22,599 nucleotides of DNA from Haplomitrium mnioides (lineage: Eukaryota; Marchantiophyta; Haplomitriopsida; Calobryales), in NCBI GenBank assembly GCA_049999725.1, contig JBNGIS010012370.1:1-22599 (forward strand), given 5' to 3'. Positions 8,547 to 17,205 of this stretch are shown here, one piece after another. A program made the position numbers and the translations under genes. Position 1 is the first letter of the stretch, and the number at the start of each line of letters is the position of its first letter. The notes under the pieces are model-generated. The model searched no databases and was not told the DNA's origin. It saw only the letters and a program-made list of their open reading frames with translations.

Positions 8547-9059
8547 AGGTGGGGACAGCGGGAAGGTTTCTTGGATTTGCATATTAAGTCCTGTCGGTAT
8601 CATAATATGTAAGACTTCTATGTTGGAGGTCCTTCCGGTTTGAATGTGATATCTATTTCGGCGGATATCTCTGAAACTGATGAGATTCTTGGTTGCCGTG
8701 GGGGCATATATGGCTGAAGGAATGTTTAGTATGGTTTCGTTAGAGAATCGTACGGTGGCTGGGCTATAGCCTTCTTCTATCTGGTTATGGCCGGTGATAG
8801 TTGTCATTTGTCGAGAAGAATGAGTGATCGAAGAGAACAGATTTCGATCCTGTAGGATAGTGTGCGATGAGCCACTATCGACAATGCATGTGTTGCTGTG
8901 GTTGGCAGTTTGAGTAGGATCCAAATGTTGGATCGTATGACTCTCTGGTTGCATGTTGTATGTCGAGTATTCGTCGACGTCGGGGATGTCCAAGATATTC
9001 CCATGTACCTCGGGTTGTGTGTGCTTGATACTGTTTTGGTATAGTTTGGCCAAGTGTGC
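8547..9059 (-). pseudogene. Copia protease region
   Basis: The frame contains CIVDSGSSHTILQDRNLF with the catalytic aspartate at 8877-8879, the D-S-G-S-S-H form typical of copia retropepsins. Further on it reads FSNETILNIPSAIYAP and NLISFRDI, matching the spacer before the pre-integrase domain. It ends at the TGA 8544-8546, after which the same frame carries on into integrase. In intact elements this enzyme cleaves the polyprotein. Confidence 0.88.
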
Positions 9060-9992
9060 AGGAACTCGGCATACTGGTTGTGTATGGCCTCGAGTTCCGC
9101 ATCTGTGGCATGAGGTCTAATTGTTTCTTTGTTGGAAGAATGGTTTTTGGTTGCATTTATATTGTCGACCACCTCTTGGTGTCCATTGACGTGTGTTGCG
9201 TTCAAGTCGATTTGAGGTATATTGTCTGTTATTCCTATCCTTGTTTGTGAAAAAGGGAGGTCTGTTGGCATGTGAGTATTTTGGACTCCCCCTGAATCTG
9301 GGGTTTCCTCTTCCGCTGCCTCTGCCTCTGCCGGTGTGGGGTCCCCGAGTGCGGTTTGTAGGGTATGGATAATGTTGTGTGTAGTGGGATTCAGGGTTTG
9401 CGGGAGGTGCAGCAGAACCGGGAGGTCTTTTTTTTGCGTTCTCAATGAGTAGGATTTGATGTTTCTCGGCTAGAAGCATATATGCGATAAGCTCTGAGTA
9501 TCTTGTGAATCGCATATTGCGATATTGGGATGCCAAGATAAGGTTGCTTACAGGGAATGTCGAGAGGGTCTTCTCTATCTATTCTTCATCTGATACAGGG
9601 TGGCCACATATGGCCAGCTGGGAGGCAATCCGGAATAGTTCGCTGTTGTAGTTCACAATTGATGTGTGATCATGGACGCGCAAGTTTATCTAGTCATGTC
9701 TCGCTGTAGGGAGTGACATTGATGTCAAATAGTCGAATCTCAACTTGAGTTCGTTCCATAGTAATCTGGGGTTTTGGTGATTCAGGTATTGAAATTTTAG
9801 TGGTTCCACAATATGGTGGTGGATGAGGATTAAGGCTCGAGCAGCGTTGCGAGGGTTCGTGCCTTCGTCGTGGGTGAGGATATCTTGGATGCCTTTAGAT
9901 GTAAGGTATGTGGTAATGTCCAGTGACCACGACTGGTAATTCGATCCATCGAGTTTTAGTGTGGGGAATTTCAATGAACCGATCGGGTTCAT
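9060..9992 (-). pseudogene. Copia gag region with zinc knuckle
   Basis: Starts MNPIGSLKFPTLKLDGSNYQ, the usual copia Gag opening, followed by W-S-L-D-I-T and the region reading LLWNELKLRFDY. After the TAG at 9690 the frame continues through YNSELFRIASQL. After the TAG at 9579 it continues through TLSTFPVSNLILASQYRNM and FTRYSELIAYMLLAEKH. A basic RGRGSGRG stretch follows (near 9350-9310). After the TAG at 9117 comes a complete CCHC knuckle, CHRCGTRGHTQPVC (9069-9110, C-x2-C-x4-H-x4-C). Gag would package element RNA; the knuckle residues are all kept although the gene is broken three times. Confidence 0.9.
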
Positions 9993-10274
9993 GGTTGGTA
10001 TATTCCCAGTGTCTATCTGGTTCTGGATTCAGTAACAGTCCAGAGCGTGAAAGTGGGAATGAGAGGATATGAAAAGGATAGAAAAAAAAGAAAAAAAAAA
10101 ACTGATGCGCAGTATGATCAGTACTGCTGGTCTCCGCGTGTCGCGGGGATGTTTTAGATCTTGGTACCTATTTATGTTTTCTTCTTAATGTGGAAAACAA
10201 AGGAAATGAACTAAAAATGAAGTATTCTTTGGAAACAGAGGAAAGGTAAATATGCTAAAACAAACTTCAGAGCT

Positions 10275-10674
10275 NNNNNNNNNNNNNNNNNNNNNNNNNN
10301 NNNNNNNNNNNNNNNNNNNNNNNNNNNNNNNNNNNNNNNNNNNNNNNNNNNNNNNNNNNNNNNNNNNNNNNNNNNNNNNNNNNNNNNNNNNNNNNNNNNN
10401 NNNNNNNNNNNNNNNNNNNNNNNNNNNNNNNNNNNNNNNNNNNNNNNNNNNNNNNNNNNNNNNNNNNNNNNNNNNNNNNNNNNNNNNNNNNNNNNNNNNN
10501 NNNNNNNNNNNNNNNNNNNNNNNNNNNNNNNNNNNNNNNNNNNNNNNNNNNNNNNNNNNNNNNNNNNNNNNNNNNNNNNNNNNNNNNNNNNNNNNNNNNN
10601 NNNNNNNNNNNNNNNNNNNNNNNNNNNNNNNNNNNNNNNNNNNNNNNNNNNNNNNNNNNNNNNNNNNNNNNNNN
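10275..10674. other. Assembly gap (400 N)
   Basis: Four hundred N, unlike the 100-N gaps elsewhere, so probably a sized gap. It begins four bases left of the minisatellite and may hide more copies. Confidence 0.99.
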
Positions 10675-10677
10675 GGA

Positions 10678-10890
10678 AGCACACAGCCCGTCGAAGAAGC
10701 AGGGGCAAAAACGGGAAGAGAGGAACGCGGCATGTCGAAGGAGTAGGAGCAAAAGCAAGAAGAGAAGCGCAGCCCGTCGAAGTAGCAGGAGCAAAAGCAG
10801 GAAGAGAAGCGCAGCCCGTCGAAAGAGCAGGAGCAAAAGCAGGAAGAGAAGCGCAGCCCGCCGAAGGAGCAGTAGCAATCCGTCGAAATG
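10678..10890. repeat. 42-bp minisatellite in the copia leader
   Basis: About five units anchored on GTCGAA-like steps at 10690, 10734, 10776, 10818 and 10860 (spacings 44, 42, 42, 42), then a short copy at 10882. Units read GCAGCCCGTCGAA followed by a GAGCAAAAGCAGGAAGAGAA-like purine part. Confidence 0.93.
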
Positions 10891-11249
10891 AGCGCAGGAT
10901 CAAAAAACGGGATGAAGCACAGCCGATGAAGGAACGCAGTACCGCGGGGAGCGAGCGAAAAAAAACGGGGCGCGGCTGAGACCTAGTTCGATCAGAAAGA
11001 AAAAAAAAAGAAGGGTAGAAAGAAAAGAAAAAAAAGGAATAGAGAAAGAAAAATGTGGGAATGTTTTTTTTTTTTTTTTGAATCTCACGTGCACCTTCTT
11101 GAGCAAAGAGCTTCTGCGGGAGAAAACGGGAAAGAAGAAGAAAAATGAAAACAAGGATGTCGTGGACCAGAATGTTGCTCGAGAGCTGAATCATAGTGCC
11201 TGCGTTGTGCGTGTCTTGAATCTTGTCTGTGTGGAAAAAAAATTTCGTA

Positions 11250-11270
11250 GAGCCAGTCGTGTTGATAGCG
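11250..11270 (-). other. Candidate primer binding segment of the copia element
   Basis: Directly after the 5' LTR the minus strand reads CGCTATCAACACGACTGG. It is not the usual TGGTATCAGAGC tRNA-iMet complement. From memory it resembles the CGTTATCAGCACGA-like segment that follows the LTR in many plant Ale/Retrofit-type elements, so priming may use another tRNA part. Confidence 0.45.
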
Positions 11271-11418
11271 TGTTATCGTAGATATGAGACACACAGCAAT
11301 CGTGCAGCGCCGCACTTCACTTCATCCATAGAATCAATAGAGAGAGAGAGAGGTCATATTGTTCATAGCCATATCTATATGTAGTTATAGATAGGATTCG
11401 TCCTATAGTACTATAACA
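11271..11418 (-). repeat. 5' LTR of the copia element (148 bp)
   Basis: Begins TGTTAT, ends ATAACA, and aligns with 4340-4484 at roughly 93 percent by eye. The TATA run of the other LTR is altered here (ATATGTAGTTATAG), so the promoter copy used for transcription may be damaged. Confidence 0.95.
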
Positions 11419-11423
11419 ATAAA
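11419..11423. repeat. Right target-site duplication of the copia element
   Basis: ATAAA, identical to 4335-4339. Confidence 0.9.
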
Positions 11424-11699
11424 AGCATTCTATTCAATTGTATATATCAATAAATGGATCTACTTTATTATTTAAAGTGTTCTAATAGCTAAAACTACAT
11501 AAACAAAGTAAAGATATTAAATAACAAACATAGAGCACCAATTTAGGAGTATAAAAGAAGAAAAGAGAAAGGACAAAAATAGCAAAGCAAAGGAGTGGAG
11601 GTATATATAAATATATATACGAAGGAGGGGAGGAAGGTTCACTTGTCCAAGTCAAATTGTCAAATTGCCTTCCGTATTTGGGGGGTGGAGCTAGGTTTG
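11424..11699 (+). promoter_or_regulatory. Candidate promoter of the CTR1-like gene
   Basis: AT-rich DNA with a TATATATAAATATATATA run at about 11602-11619, followed about 80 bases later by an in-frame ATG (11700). It looks like a plant core promoter, but no transcript evidence is available. The copia element stands about 180 bp upstream of the TATA run and would separate it from distal elements now left of 4340. Confidence 0.4.
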
Positions 11700-13351
11700 A
11701 TGATTTTGCATGCCCGTGAAGGAAGGATGCAGAAGGATTTTGAAATGGTGCTACCGAAATGTGTTGAGAATCGACGAGGTGCGTGGGCATGTGGCGTGAA
11801 GAGTGAGAAATCCTTTATTATCCTTTCGGAAGCTGCGGCTGTGTCTTCTGCTGATGCTTCGATGAAGAAAGTGGCAGTGTTTTCTGCTAACACTGGTCAT
11901 AATACTGTTGTGTAGCCAGTGGGAAATTCAAAAGCTGGTGGGAATTTTATGGATCTGCGTTTGCATTATGCCACGCCAAAACCTGAGAGGCACAGCTCGT
12001 CAAAGGAGTATGAAATGGATAGCTGGAGGAGTCCCGGAAGTGTGTGGGAATACTCATCTGTGTCTAAAGGTCCTGGTGATGCAACTGGAGCTAGTTCTGA
12101 TATTGTCAGCGAGTCTTTTTCTTCGGTGGTTAACAGTGCAGTAGAAAAAGTTGAATTTCCTTGGGAATCCAGCTCGCAGCAAAAGGATCTGGTTTTCTTT
12201 TCCACAGCATTTGCTCCTCCAGCTGGATGTAACCAGTCACTGTCAAGAACGTCGAGTGGCAGTGCCCAAGGATCAATTATGGGAAGCCCTGTGGTAGGAT
12301 CTACAGTCGGGAGCCCAGCCAACTCTCGTGAGGTTCAAGTTAGCATGAACTTTCACCAAGCCGAGGAGGATTTCCAGCTCCAATTAGCTCTAGCGCTACG
12401 TCTTACGGCTGAGGCAGCTGCTGTGGATGACCCTGATTTTGGTTGCGTGAGGGGCCTTGTTGGAAGTAGTAAAATGATGCCTGGTGCTACCAAAATTGAG
12501 GCTACTGCCTATCGGTACTGGGTGAGTGAGATCTCAAGTGTGTGTTAACTACGAGTTGGTTTCCGTTCATGTCTTAATATGATCATGTTTTCATAGCAAA
12601 TGTTGTGGCTTATGGTGTGTTGACTTTGCAGACGAAATGCATAAGCATTTTTTGCTGTTTGAATTGCTGAATGGTGGTCAACTACTGTTTGCAGGCTAGT
12701 AACTCCTTGAGCTATGACGATCAGATTGAGGATGGGTTTTATGAAGTATGGGGCATGAGTCCATATATTTGGAGCATGTGCACAGATTCAAACGAGTTAG
12801 GGCGAATGCCACCTTTGGATTCCCTTCGAAATGTGCTTCCATCTGATGCAGGGTTAGAAGTGGTTTTAGTAGACAGAAATATAGACCCCGGATTGAGAGA
12901 ACTTGAGGACAAAGCCGTGAGCCTGGCATATGATTCAACTGAGGTTCTTGACATGGCCAGTAAGCTCAGTATCATGGTGGCGAATGTGATGGGTGGTCCA
13001 GCAAATTCTGATGAGGACCTGAGAGAAGCTTGGCAAGCTGCTGGTAGTAAAGTGATGCAACGGACTAGCAGTATTGTGCTTCCCATTGGAGTATTGAAGA
13101 TTGGTTTGGCTCGACACAGGGCACTTTTGTTCAAGGTGGGGACTTTTTGTGCGGCTAGACAAACTTTTTATTGTATAGTGTTTAAAGAAGCCTCTCCCGT
13201 CTATACTTTCAGCAGTATCTTATTTTGGGTCATGATTTTCATGGCAGGTCATGTGTGACAGTGTTGGGTTGCCTTGTAGAATTGTTCGTGGGCACTTGAA
13301 TTCTGGAAAAGGCGATGATGCAATGTGTGTTGTTAAGTGTGGAAATGACAG
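11700..13351 (+). CDS. CTR1/EDR1-like Raf kinase gene, 5' part only (EDR1 domain without kinase)
   Basis: Three exons are supported: one ending at 12521 (TGG|GTGAGT), 12695-13135 (TTTGCAG before it, AAG|GTGGGG after it) and 13248-13351 (GGCAG before it, ACAG|GTAGGC after it). The introns are 173 and 112 bp and the exons join in frame. The protein has the EDR1 domain (CTR1/EDR1 family of Raf-like MAPKKK) reading EEDFQLQLALALRLTAEAAA, DGFYEVWGMSPYIWSMCTD, LEVVLVDRNIDPGL, VVANVMGGPA-like, IGVLKIGLARHRALLFKV and GLPCRIVRGH. CTR1-type proteins repress ethylene signalling; this domain regulates the kinase. The domain's last part and the kinase are not found through 22599. Upstream, the same frame is open from ATG 11700 but has TAG at 11913-11915, which could be a nonsense change or part of a 3' splice site (TTGTGTAG). 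The next ATG is 11949. It is either a truncated pseudogene or a gene with a very long intron. Confidence 0.75.
12522..12694 (+). other. Intron 1 of the CTR1-like gene
   Basis: GTGAGT donor and TTTGCAG acceptor. Removing it joins ...Y-R-Y-W to A-S-N-S-L-S-Y in phase 0, matching CTR1 proteins. Confidence 0.8.
13136..13247 (+). other. Intron 2 of the CTR1-like gene
   Basis: GTGGGG donor after R-A-L-L-F-K and an ATGGCAG acceptor. Joining gives F-K-V-M-C-D-S-V-G-L-P-C-R, the expected continuity for the family. Confidence 0.8.
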
Positions 13352-14599
13352 GTAGGCTGTCATCAGTCAAATAACAAAGAAAAAAAAGACAGGTAGGTTG
13401 TCAGGTCCACAAAGGTCAACACCAAAAGAACCTTGCTGGCACATTTGAGGTTGCACACAATGAGTTTCTCAATATGTATTGTCTTATGCTAAACTTTTAG
13501 AAAGAGAAGACAATTGACTGCAATATGTTGCAATTGTACTGCTGCTGCAGCTTATTTAAACTTGCACAGGAATGCTTGATTGCTGCATCGATGATAGAAA
13601 ACTCAGCTTTCTTCTCAACCCGTTATATGTTAGCTACACCTGGTGGTGTTCTGATATAATGCTGCAGTGTGTGACTATCAGAGAGGCAAATGCAGGTGGC
13701 AGAAAAGCAGTCTGGTGATTATCTTTTTCCGTTTCCCTGAACAAGGAACACTTTTTCTATGTATCAGAAAATCATATACAACAGTAACGTTGTGAGTTAA
13801 TGATAACCTGCAACTGTACCCCTATCAGGATGTTGTAGAAAGTATTCTTGTCAACTCAGCTGCTGCTAGAAGTTGAAATTCTTGATGACTGGCTCAGAGT
13901 GTCCTTCCCTGGGACCTTTCTGGCTTCTTTGGCGGCTAGCTTTGGTCATCTGGACGTGTGTTCTTATTTATGCCTACTCTTGCTGGGGAGAAGACCCACT
14001 GCCATCTTGACCTCCACAGTTTTGGGCTGGGGACTAGTCAATTTGTATCCTGACTTGGGTGCAAATTCCCTTTCAGCTCTGCTTGAGGATTCTTCCTGCT
14101 ACTGCATCATGGAACCAAGAATTTATTGGGAATTTAATGGTGGAAGTGGTGGACCTTTTTTCCTGATGCAATACGGGTTTATTGCTAAATGCACTGCAAA
14201 ATCTGTATGCTGTAAACGAACAAGATTGAAGCCATGAGTATGGCTTCTGATTTCCAAGGCAATCTCTGATGAAGGGGGCTACGACTGATACCTATCATAT
14301 GTATTCCACAGCTTGAATCATGAGGTCAAGAGTAGGGAAACACTGTTTGCAGTGTGTGCATGTTTGTTTTTAAAACTCTCCACATCCTAGGATATGGATA
14401 TGTTTTCCAGTGGCTTTATGGGATGTTCTACATCCAAGTAGTCACCAGTGATGTGTATCAGAAAGCTCCAATATCTATCCTGTCAGCAGATCCACCTGAG
14501 GTTTGTCTCTTGGATGTCGGCTTCACAAGAACAAACTACAGTGAAATGAATGCTGATGCTCGAGAGTGGACAGTTATGGATGGATTTTTGGTGCAGTGA
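13352..14599. other. No convincing gene after exon 3
   Basis: This begins as the intron after exon 3 (GTAGGC donor). A short duplicate of the exon end, GACAGGTAGG-T-TGTCAGG, occurs near 13388-13405. Two moderately long open frames (13848-14237, without ATG start, and 14354-14599) show no domain I recognise. No continuation of the EDR1 domain or kinase was found. Confidence 0.5.
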
Positions 14600-15009
14600 T
14601 CTGCAACATTGTGACGCTTTCTGCTTACTTCCAGAAAGTGTTACTCAGTACATACATTGATTTATGTTGAGTCCATTATTGAAGCATTGCATCTTCCAGA
14701 AAAGTGACAGAAACGTACGAATCCACGGCTGGGAACTGACAAAGTCTGTGGTAAAGTAGTAGTAATCTGTCAATACTACTCGTAATGCTGCTTAGAGGTC
14801 TATGGCAAGTGCTTGACAAACACTATGCGCATCGCCACACTTCTCCTCTAGTTAGCTATTTTTATTTTATTTTATTTTTGGGTTTCTTTTGCTTTATTTT
14901 TGTTTTTGATTCGGGTGGGGGTTGGGTTGTTAGTCTTTTCAATCTGCAGTACAGATCATCTTGATTAACTTTATGATTGGCTACCTTAGTTTGTAAGTAT
15001 GGAGTTCTC
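14600..15009. other. Non-coding stretch with a diverged repeat and T-rich tract
   Basis: Positions about 14600-14790 share blocks (CTGCAACATTGTG, TTACTTCCAGAAAGTG, GGGAACTGA) with about 16615-16770 on the same strand. A T-rich tract occupies 14850-14910. No gene seen. Confidence 0.45.
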
Positions 15010-16540
15010 TCAATACTTATAAAAATATATTATTGGAGTATAGCATCTTGCATGATCTTTGGGAGCTGATCCATGTTGAGTGCGTGGGCAGGAGTGTTGA
15101 AGCAGACCTTTCTGGAAGAAGAGGGCAAGCCAATGTTGTTCTGGATGCTTGTTGTCACCGAAAAGGCCATGGTATGTCCCACGAATCTTGAAGTAGTGCG
15201 GGCATATGAATATCAGATGCAAAGTTCATGCTCAGACACGTGTAGATCACATTGCTGGGAGATCAGCTTATCGGGGTTATTTTGCCATTAACCTTGAACC
15301 ACTTAGCTGTTTCACAGTGGGGAGCCAGTCCTCATTTGTGCAAGGATGTAGATGAGTGGTAGTGACATGCTGCCGGACAGAGACAGATAAGGTTGTATAG
15401 ACTGAGATGGAGAGTGGTTCACCAGTGTGTTATATTTGACTGTCCTAGATGCTGTGTCGTAGGATTGCCAAATTACCATGAAGTAGTGAGATGGAAGGTG
15501 ATCTATCACATTGCTTGACGGTAGGGCTTCAATGTCTCTTCCCCACCTTTCCAGCCACTTCTTGCACTGGTTGTACCAGTTTAGCGAGAATAGAATAGAC
15601 TAGAATTTTGATTAAAGTCCAAGACCATGACTGGGTAGCGAGTACTTTCTGTATCCTGGATAGATTGCAGGTATATAACCAGCTTTTGAACCACGTAGGT
15701 GTCCATGGGCAGCATCCCAAACTCTGCTAACAGGATATGGAGAGGCGTGGTTCTTCGGACGTTAGCCAGTCTAGTGAGGAATCTTTTAGGGGTTTCTCAC
15801 CATGTTTCAACCACATTGTTGGTGTGAAGGCCAGGCCCCAAACTTTCACCGAGTATATCGCTGTAAGAGTGACGAAAGTATGAAAGAGGTCAATTCTGGT
15901 TGGGATGTTCCATAGATCCTGTTCGTTGCACCAGCTGTTTGTTTGGTGGGGGCTGGTTTGTTCTGCAGCAACCCTGCACTCTGCTCCAAAGCTCCATCCT
16001 TGTTTTGTATGCAGCGGGATTCCCAGATGCTTGTATTGGCCCACCACTTCCAGTATGTCTTGTCTGAACTTGCATGTCTCTCTCTTGGCTGTCGTGAGCC
16101 ATTTGCCAAAGACCAGAACTTTTGTTTTCCTCAGGTTCACTGTCATCCCAGATTAGTTGCAGAAGTAGTTTAAAGTCATGAGCTGTTGTTTAAAACCTGT
16201 ACTAGAAGTTGACATCACAACAATGCCGTCGACATAAAAAAAGATAGAGATTTTGGTGGCCAGTAACCTGGGTGAGGGAGCTTCTAGCCAATAGAACCAC
16301 TTCCAGCTTGTTGATGAAAAGATTGGTGATAGTGGGCACCCTTGCTTGACACCTCTATTGCAGTGGATAGGTGTGGACATGCCAAGGCTGATTTGAACTC
16401 TTGCTAACTTTTTGGTAGGGGACTTGTATGGCAGTGAGCCAGTCCGGTGGGAGGTGCAGCTCTTCAGTCTCTCCCATAGTTTGTGTCTGGGGACTGAGTC
16501 AATGGCCTTCTAAGGCAGAGATGGGAAAAGTTCCATACAG
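15010..16540 (-). pseudogene. Decayed LINE ORF2: reverse transcriptase to C-terminus
   Basis: The minus strand encodes the second half of a LINE ORF2. From right to left: AIDSVPRHKLWERLKS (near 16510-16460), GVKQGCPLSPIF (near 16350-16315), the active-site box FFYVDGIVVMSTSS, where the usual Y-A-D-D is Y-V-D-G (16225-16236), an in-frame TAA at 16153-16155, MTVNLRKTKVLVFGKW, YKHLGIPLHTKQGWSFGAE and RIDLFHTFVT. More decayed parts follow: WYNQCKKWLERWGRDIEAL (near 15590-15535), LAQMRTGS (near 15330) and HLIFICPHYFKIRGTYHGLF (near 15220-15160). Loss of the second catalytic Asp, stops and frameshifts make it inactive. The 5' half (endonuclease, early RT) is missing. Confidence 0.85.
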
Positions 16541-16844
16541 ATGTGCAGTTGGCTGTTTATTTGAAATTGATAGGAGTGCACTTGTGGAGTGCTAGGCGTC
16601 ATCATGACTGAGTTTTTCCGTTACTTCCAGAAAGTGGCAGAAACTCAGTACGAAGATTGATCAGAACCTGCTGTTGGGAACTGATGAAACCAGCAGGAGG
16701 TTGTTGTAGCTTGTCATTGCTACACATGATGAGGCTGAATAGTCTGCAACATTGTGTCTGACACCACAATGTGAAGCATGCATTCTATGTGTTTCACAGT
16801 TGTGATATGTGTAGGTTTTTCCTAGATGATTGCAGCTTCCATTC
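16541..16844. other. Junction stretch between LINE and second copia element
   Basis: Contains the partner copy (about 16615-16770) of the diverged repeat at 14600-14790. No coding motif recognised. Confidence 0.4.
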
Positions 16845-17205
16845 ATTTGTTTTTGTGGTTAGTTTTACTCTGCATCTAGAATGTCCATCACCTTGCAAGT
16901 ACTGATCTATCGTATCATTTCAGTCCATACAGAGACTTCTTAAGGAGACACACCTTGTCTTCCTTACCAGGTGCCTGAAAATCCTTGAGGTTGCACAGTA
17001 TAGAACTCTTCGTTGAAATCTCCATTCAGGAAAGCTGACTTCACACATCCATCTGATGAACTTCCCAGTCCATCTCTGCTGCAATGGCCATCAAGCAGCA
17101 TATAGATGCAGTCCACCACTGGGGTGAATTTTACCTTCAAATCAACACTTCCTTCTGGTAGATACCCCTGTGGTATCAGGGGTGCCTTGTACTAGGTGAT
17201 TTCAT
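16845..17205 (-). pseudogene. Second copia element: reverse transcriptase fragment
   Basis: Minus-strand frames read YKAPLIPQGYLPEGSVD, KFTPVVDCIYMLL, KSAFLNGDFNEEFYTVQPQG, PGKEDKVCLLKKSLYGLK and, after a small deletion, IDQYLQGDGHSRCRVKLTTK. These are consecutive blocks of copia RT up to just before the YVDD region, where similarity stops at about 16845. At least three frame changes and a TAG (before Y-K-A) are present. Coding upstream of 17205 continues at 18145 on the other side of an inserted segment. Confidence 0.85.

Larger units (their letters stand above)
4924..9992 (-). pseudogene. Copia gag-pol polyprotein gene, broken by eight nonsense codons and one frameshift
   Basis: Translation starts at ATG 9990-9992. 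The frame holds gag, protease and integrase down to about 6945, with in-frame stops at 9690-9692 (TAG), 9579-9581 (TAG), 9117-9119 (TAG) and 8544-8546 (TGA). A one-base shift near 6938-6950, inside the R-K-R-x-A-K-G block of early RT, moves the coding into the frame that runs to 4924. That frame has stops at 6733-6735, 6301-6303, 6256-6258 and 5245-5247. Protein similarity continues across every stop, so each is a single lesion and not a domain boundary. Family genes encode about 1300-1500 residues; this one spans about 1690 codons because of the repeat insertion in RT. Confidence 0.93.
9993..11270 (-). other. Copia leader between 5' LTR and gag, with gap and minisatellite
   Basis: At 1.28 kb it is unusually long for a copia leader. 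It holds a primer-site-like segment next to the LTR, A- and T-runs (for example T at 11064-11079), a 42-bp minisatellite (10678-10890) and a 400-N gap (10275-10674). Leucine-rich open frames here are by-products of the repeat and contain N; I see no real gene. Confidence 0.75.
4340..11418 (-). mobile_element. Full-length but inactive Ty1/copia element (Ale/Retrofit-like)
   Basis: It has every structural mark of a copia insertion on the minus strand: LTRs of 145 and 148 bp with TGTTAT...ATAACA ends, a perfect 5-bp target duplication ATAAA, a polypurine tract, a primer-site-like segment, and gag-protease-integrase-RT-RNase H in that order in one reading frame. At 7.08 kb it is longer than a usual copia element of about 5 kb. 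The surplus comes from a 1.28-kb leader (with a minisatellite and a 400-N gap) and a repeat insertion inside RT. The LTRs differ at roughly ten places plus short indels, so the insertion is not recent. Motif wording (QSGRxWY, DVxTAYLYG, NAGEF, FIKGDRxKH) fits the Ale/Retrofit-type lineage. Confidence 0.95.

Noticed and set aside
10211-11194. Long minus-strand frames rich in leucine (possible membrane protein) in the copia leader
   Set aside because: They consist of minisatellite translation and N runs, and every frame of a 42-bp repeat stays open by period.
11482-11790. 102-codon minus-strand frame upstream of the CTR1-like gene
   Set aside because: Antisense to the candidate promoter and first coding part, with low-complexity hydrophobic content and no family match.
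13848-14237. 129-codon plus-strand open frame
   Set aside because: No ATG at its start, no domain, no splice link to the CTR1-like exons; treated as chance.
14354-14599. 81-codon plus-strand open frame
   Set aside because: No recognisable motif and no supporting context.
15073-15291. Plus-strand frames over 15073-16173
   Set aside because: They are shadows of the minus-strand LINE ORF2.
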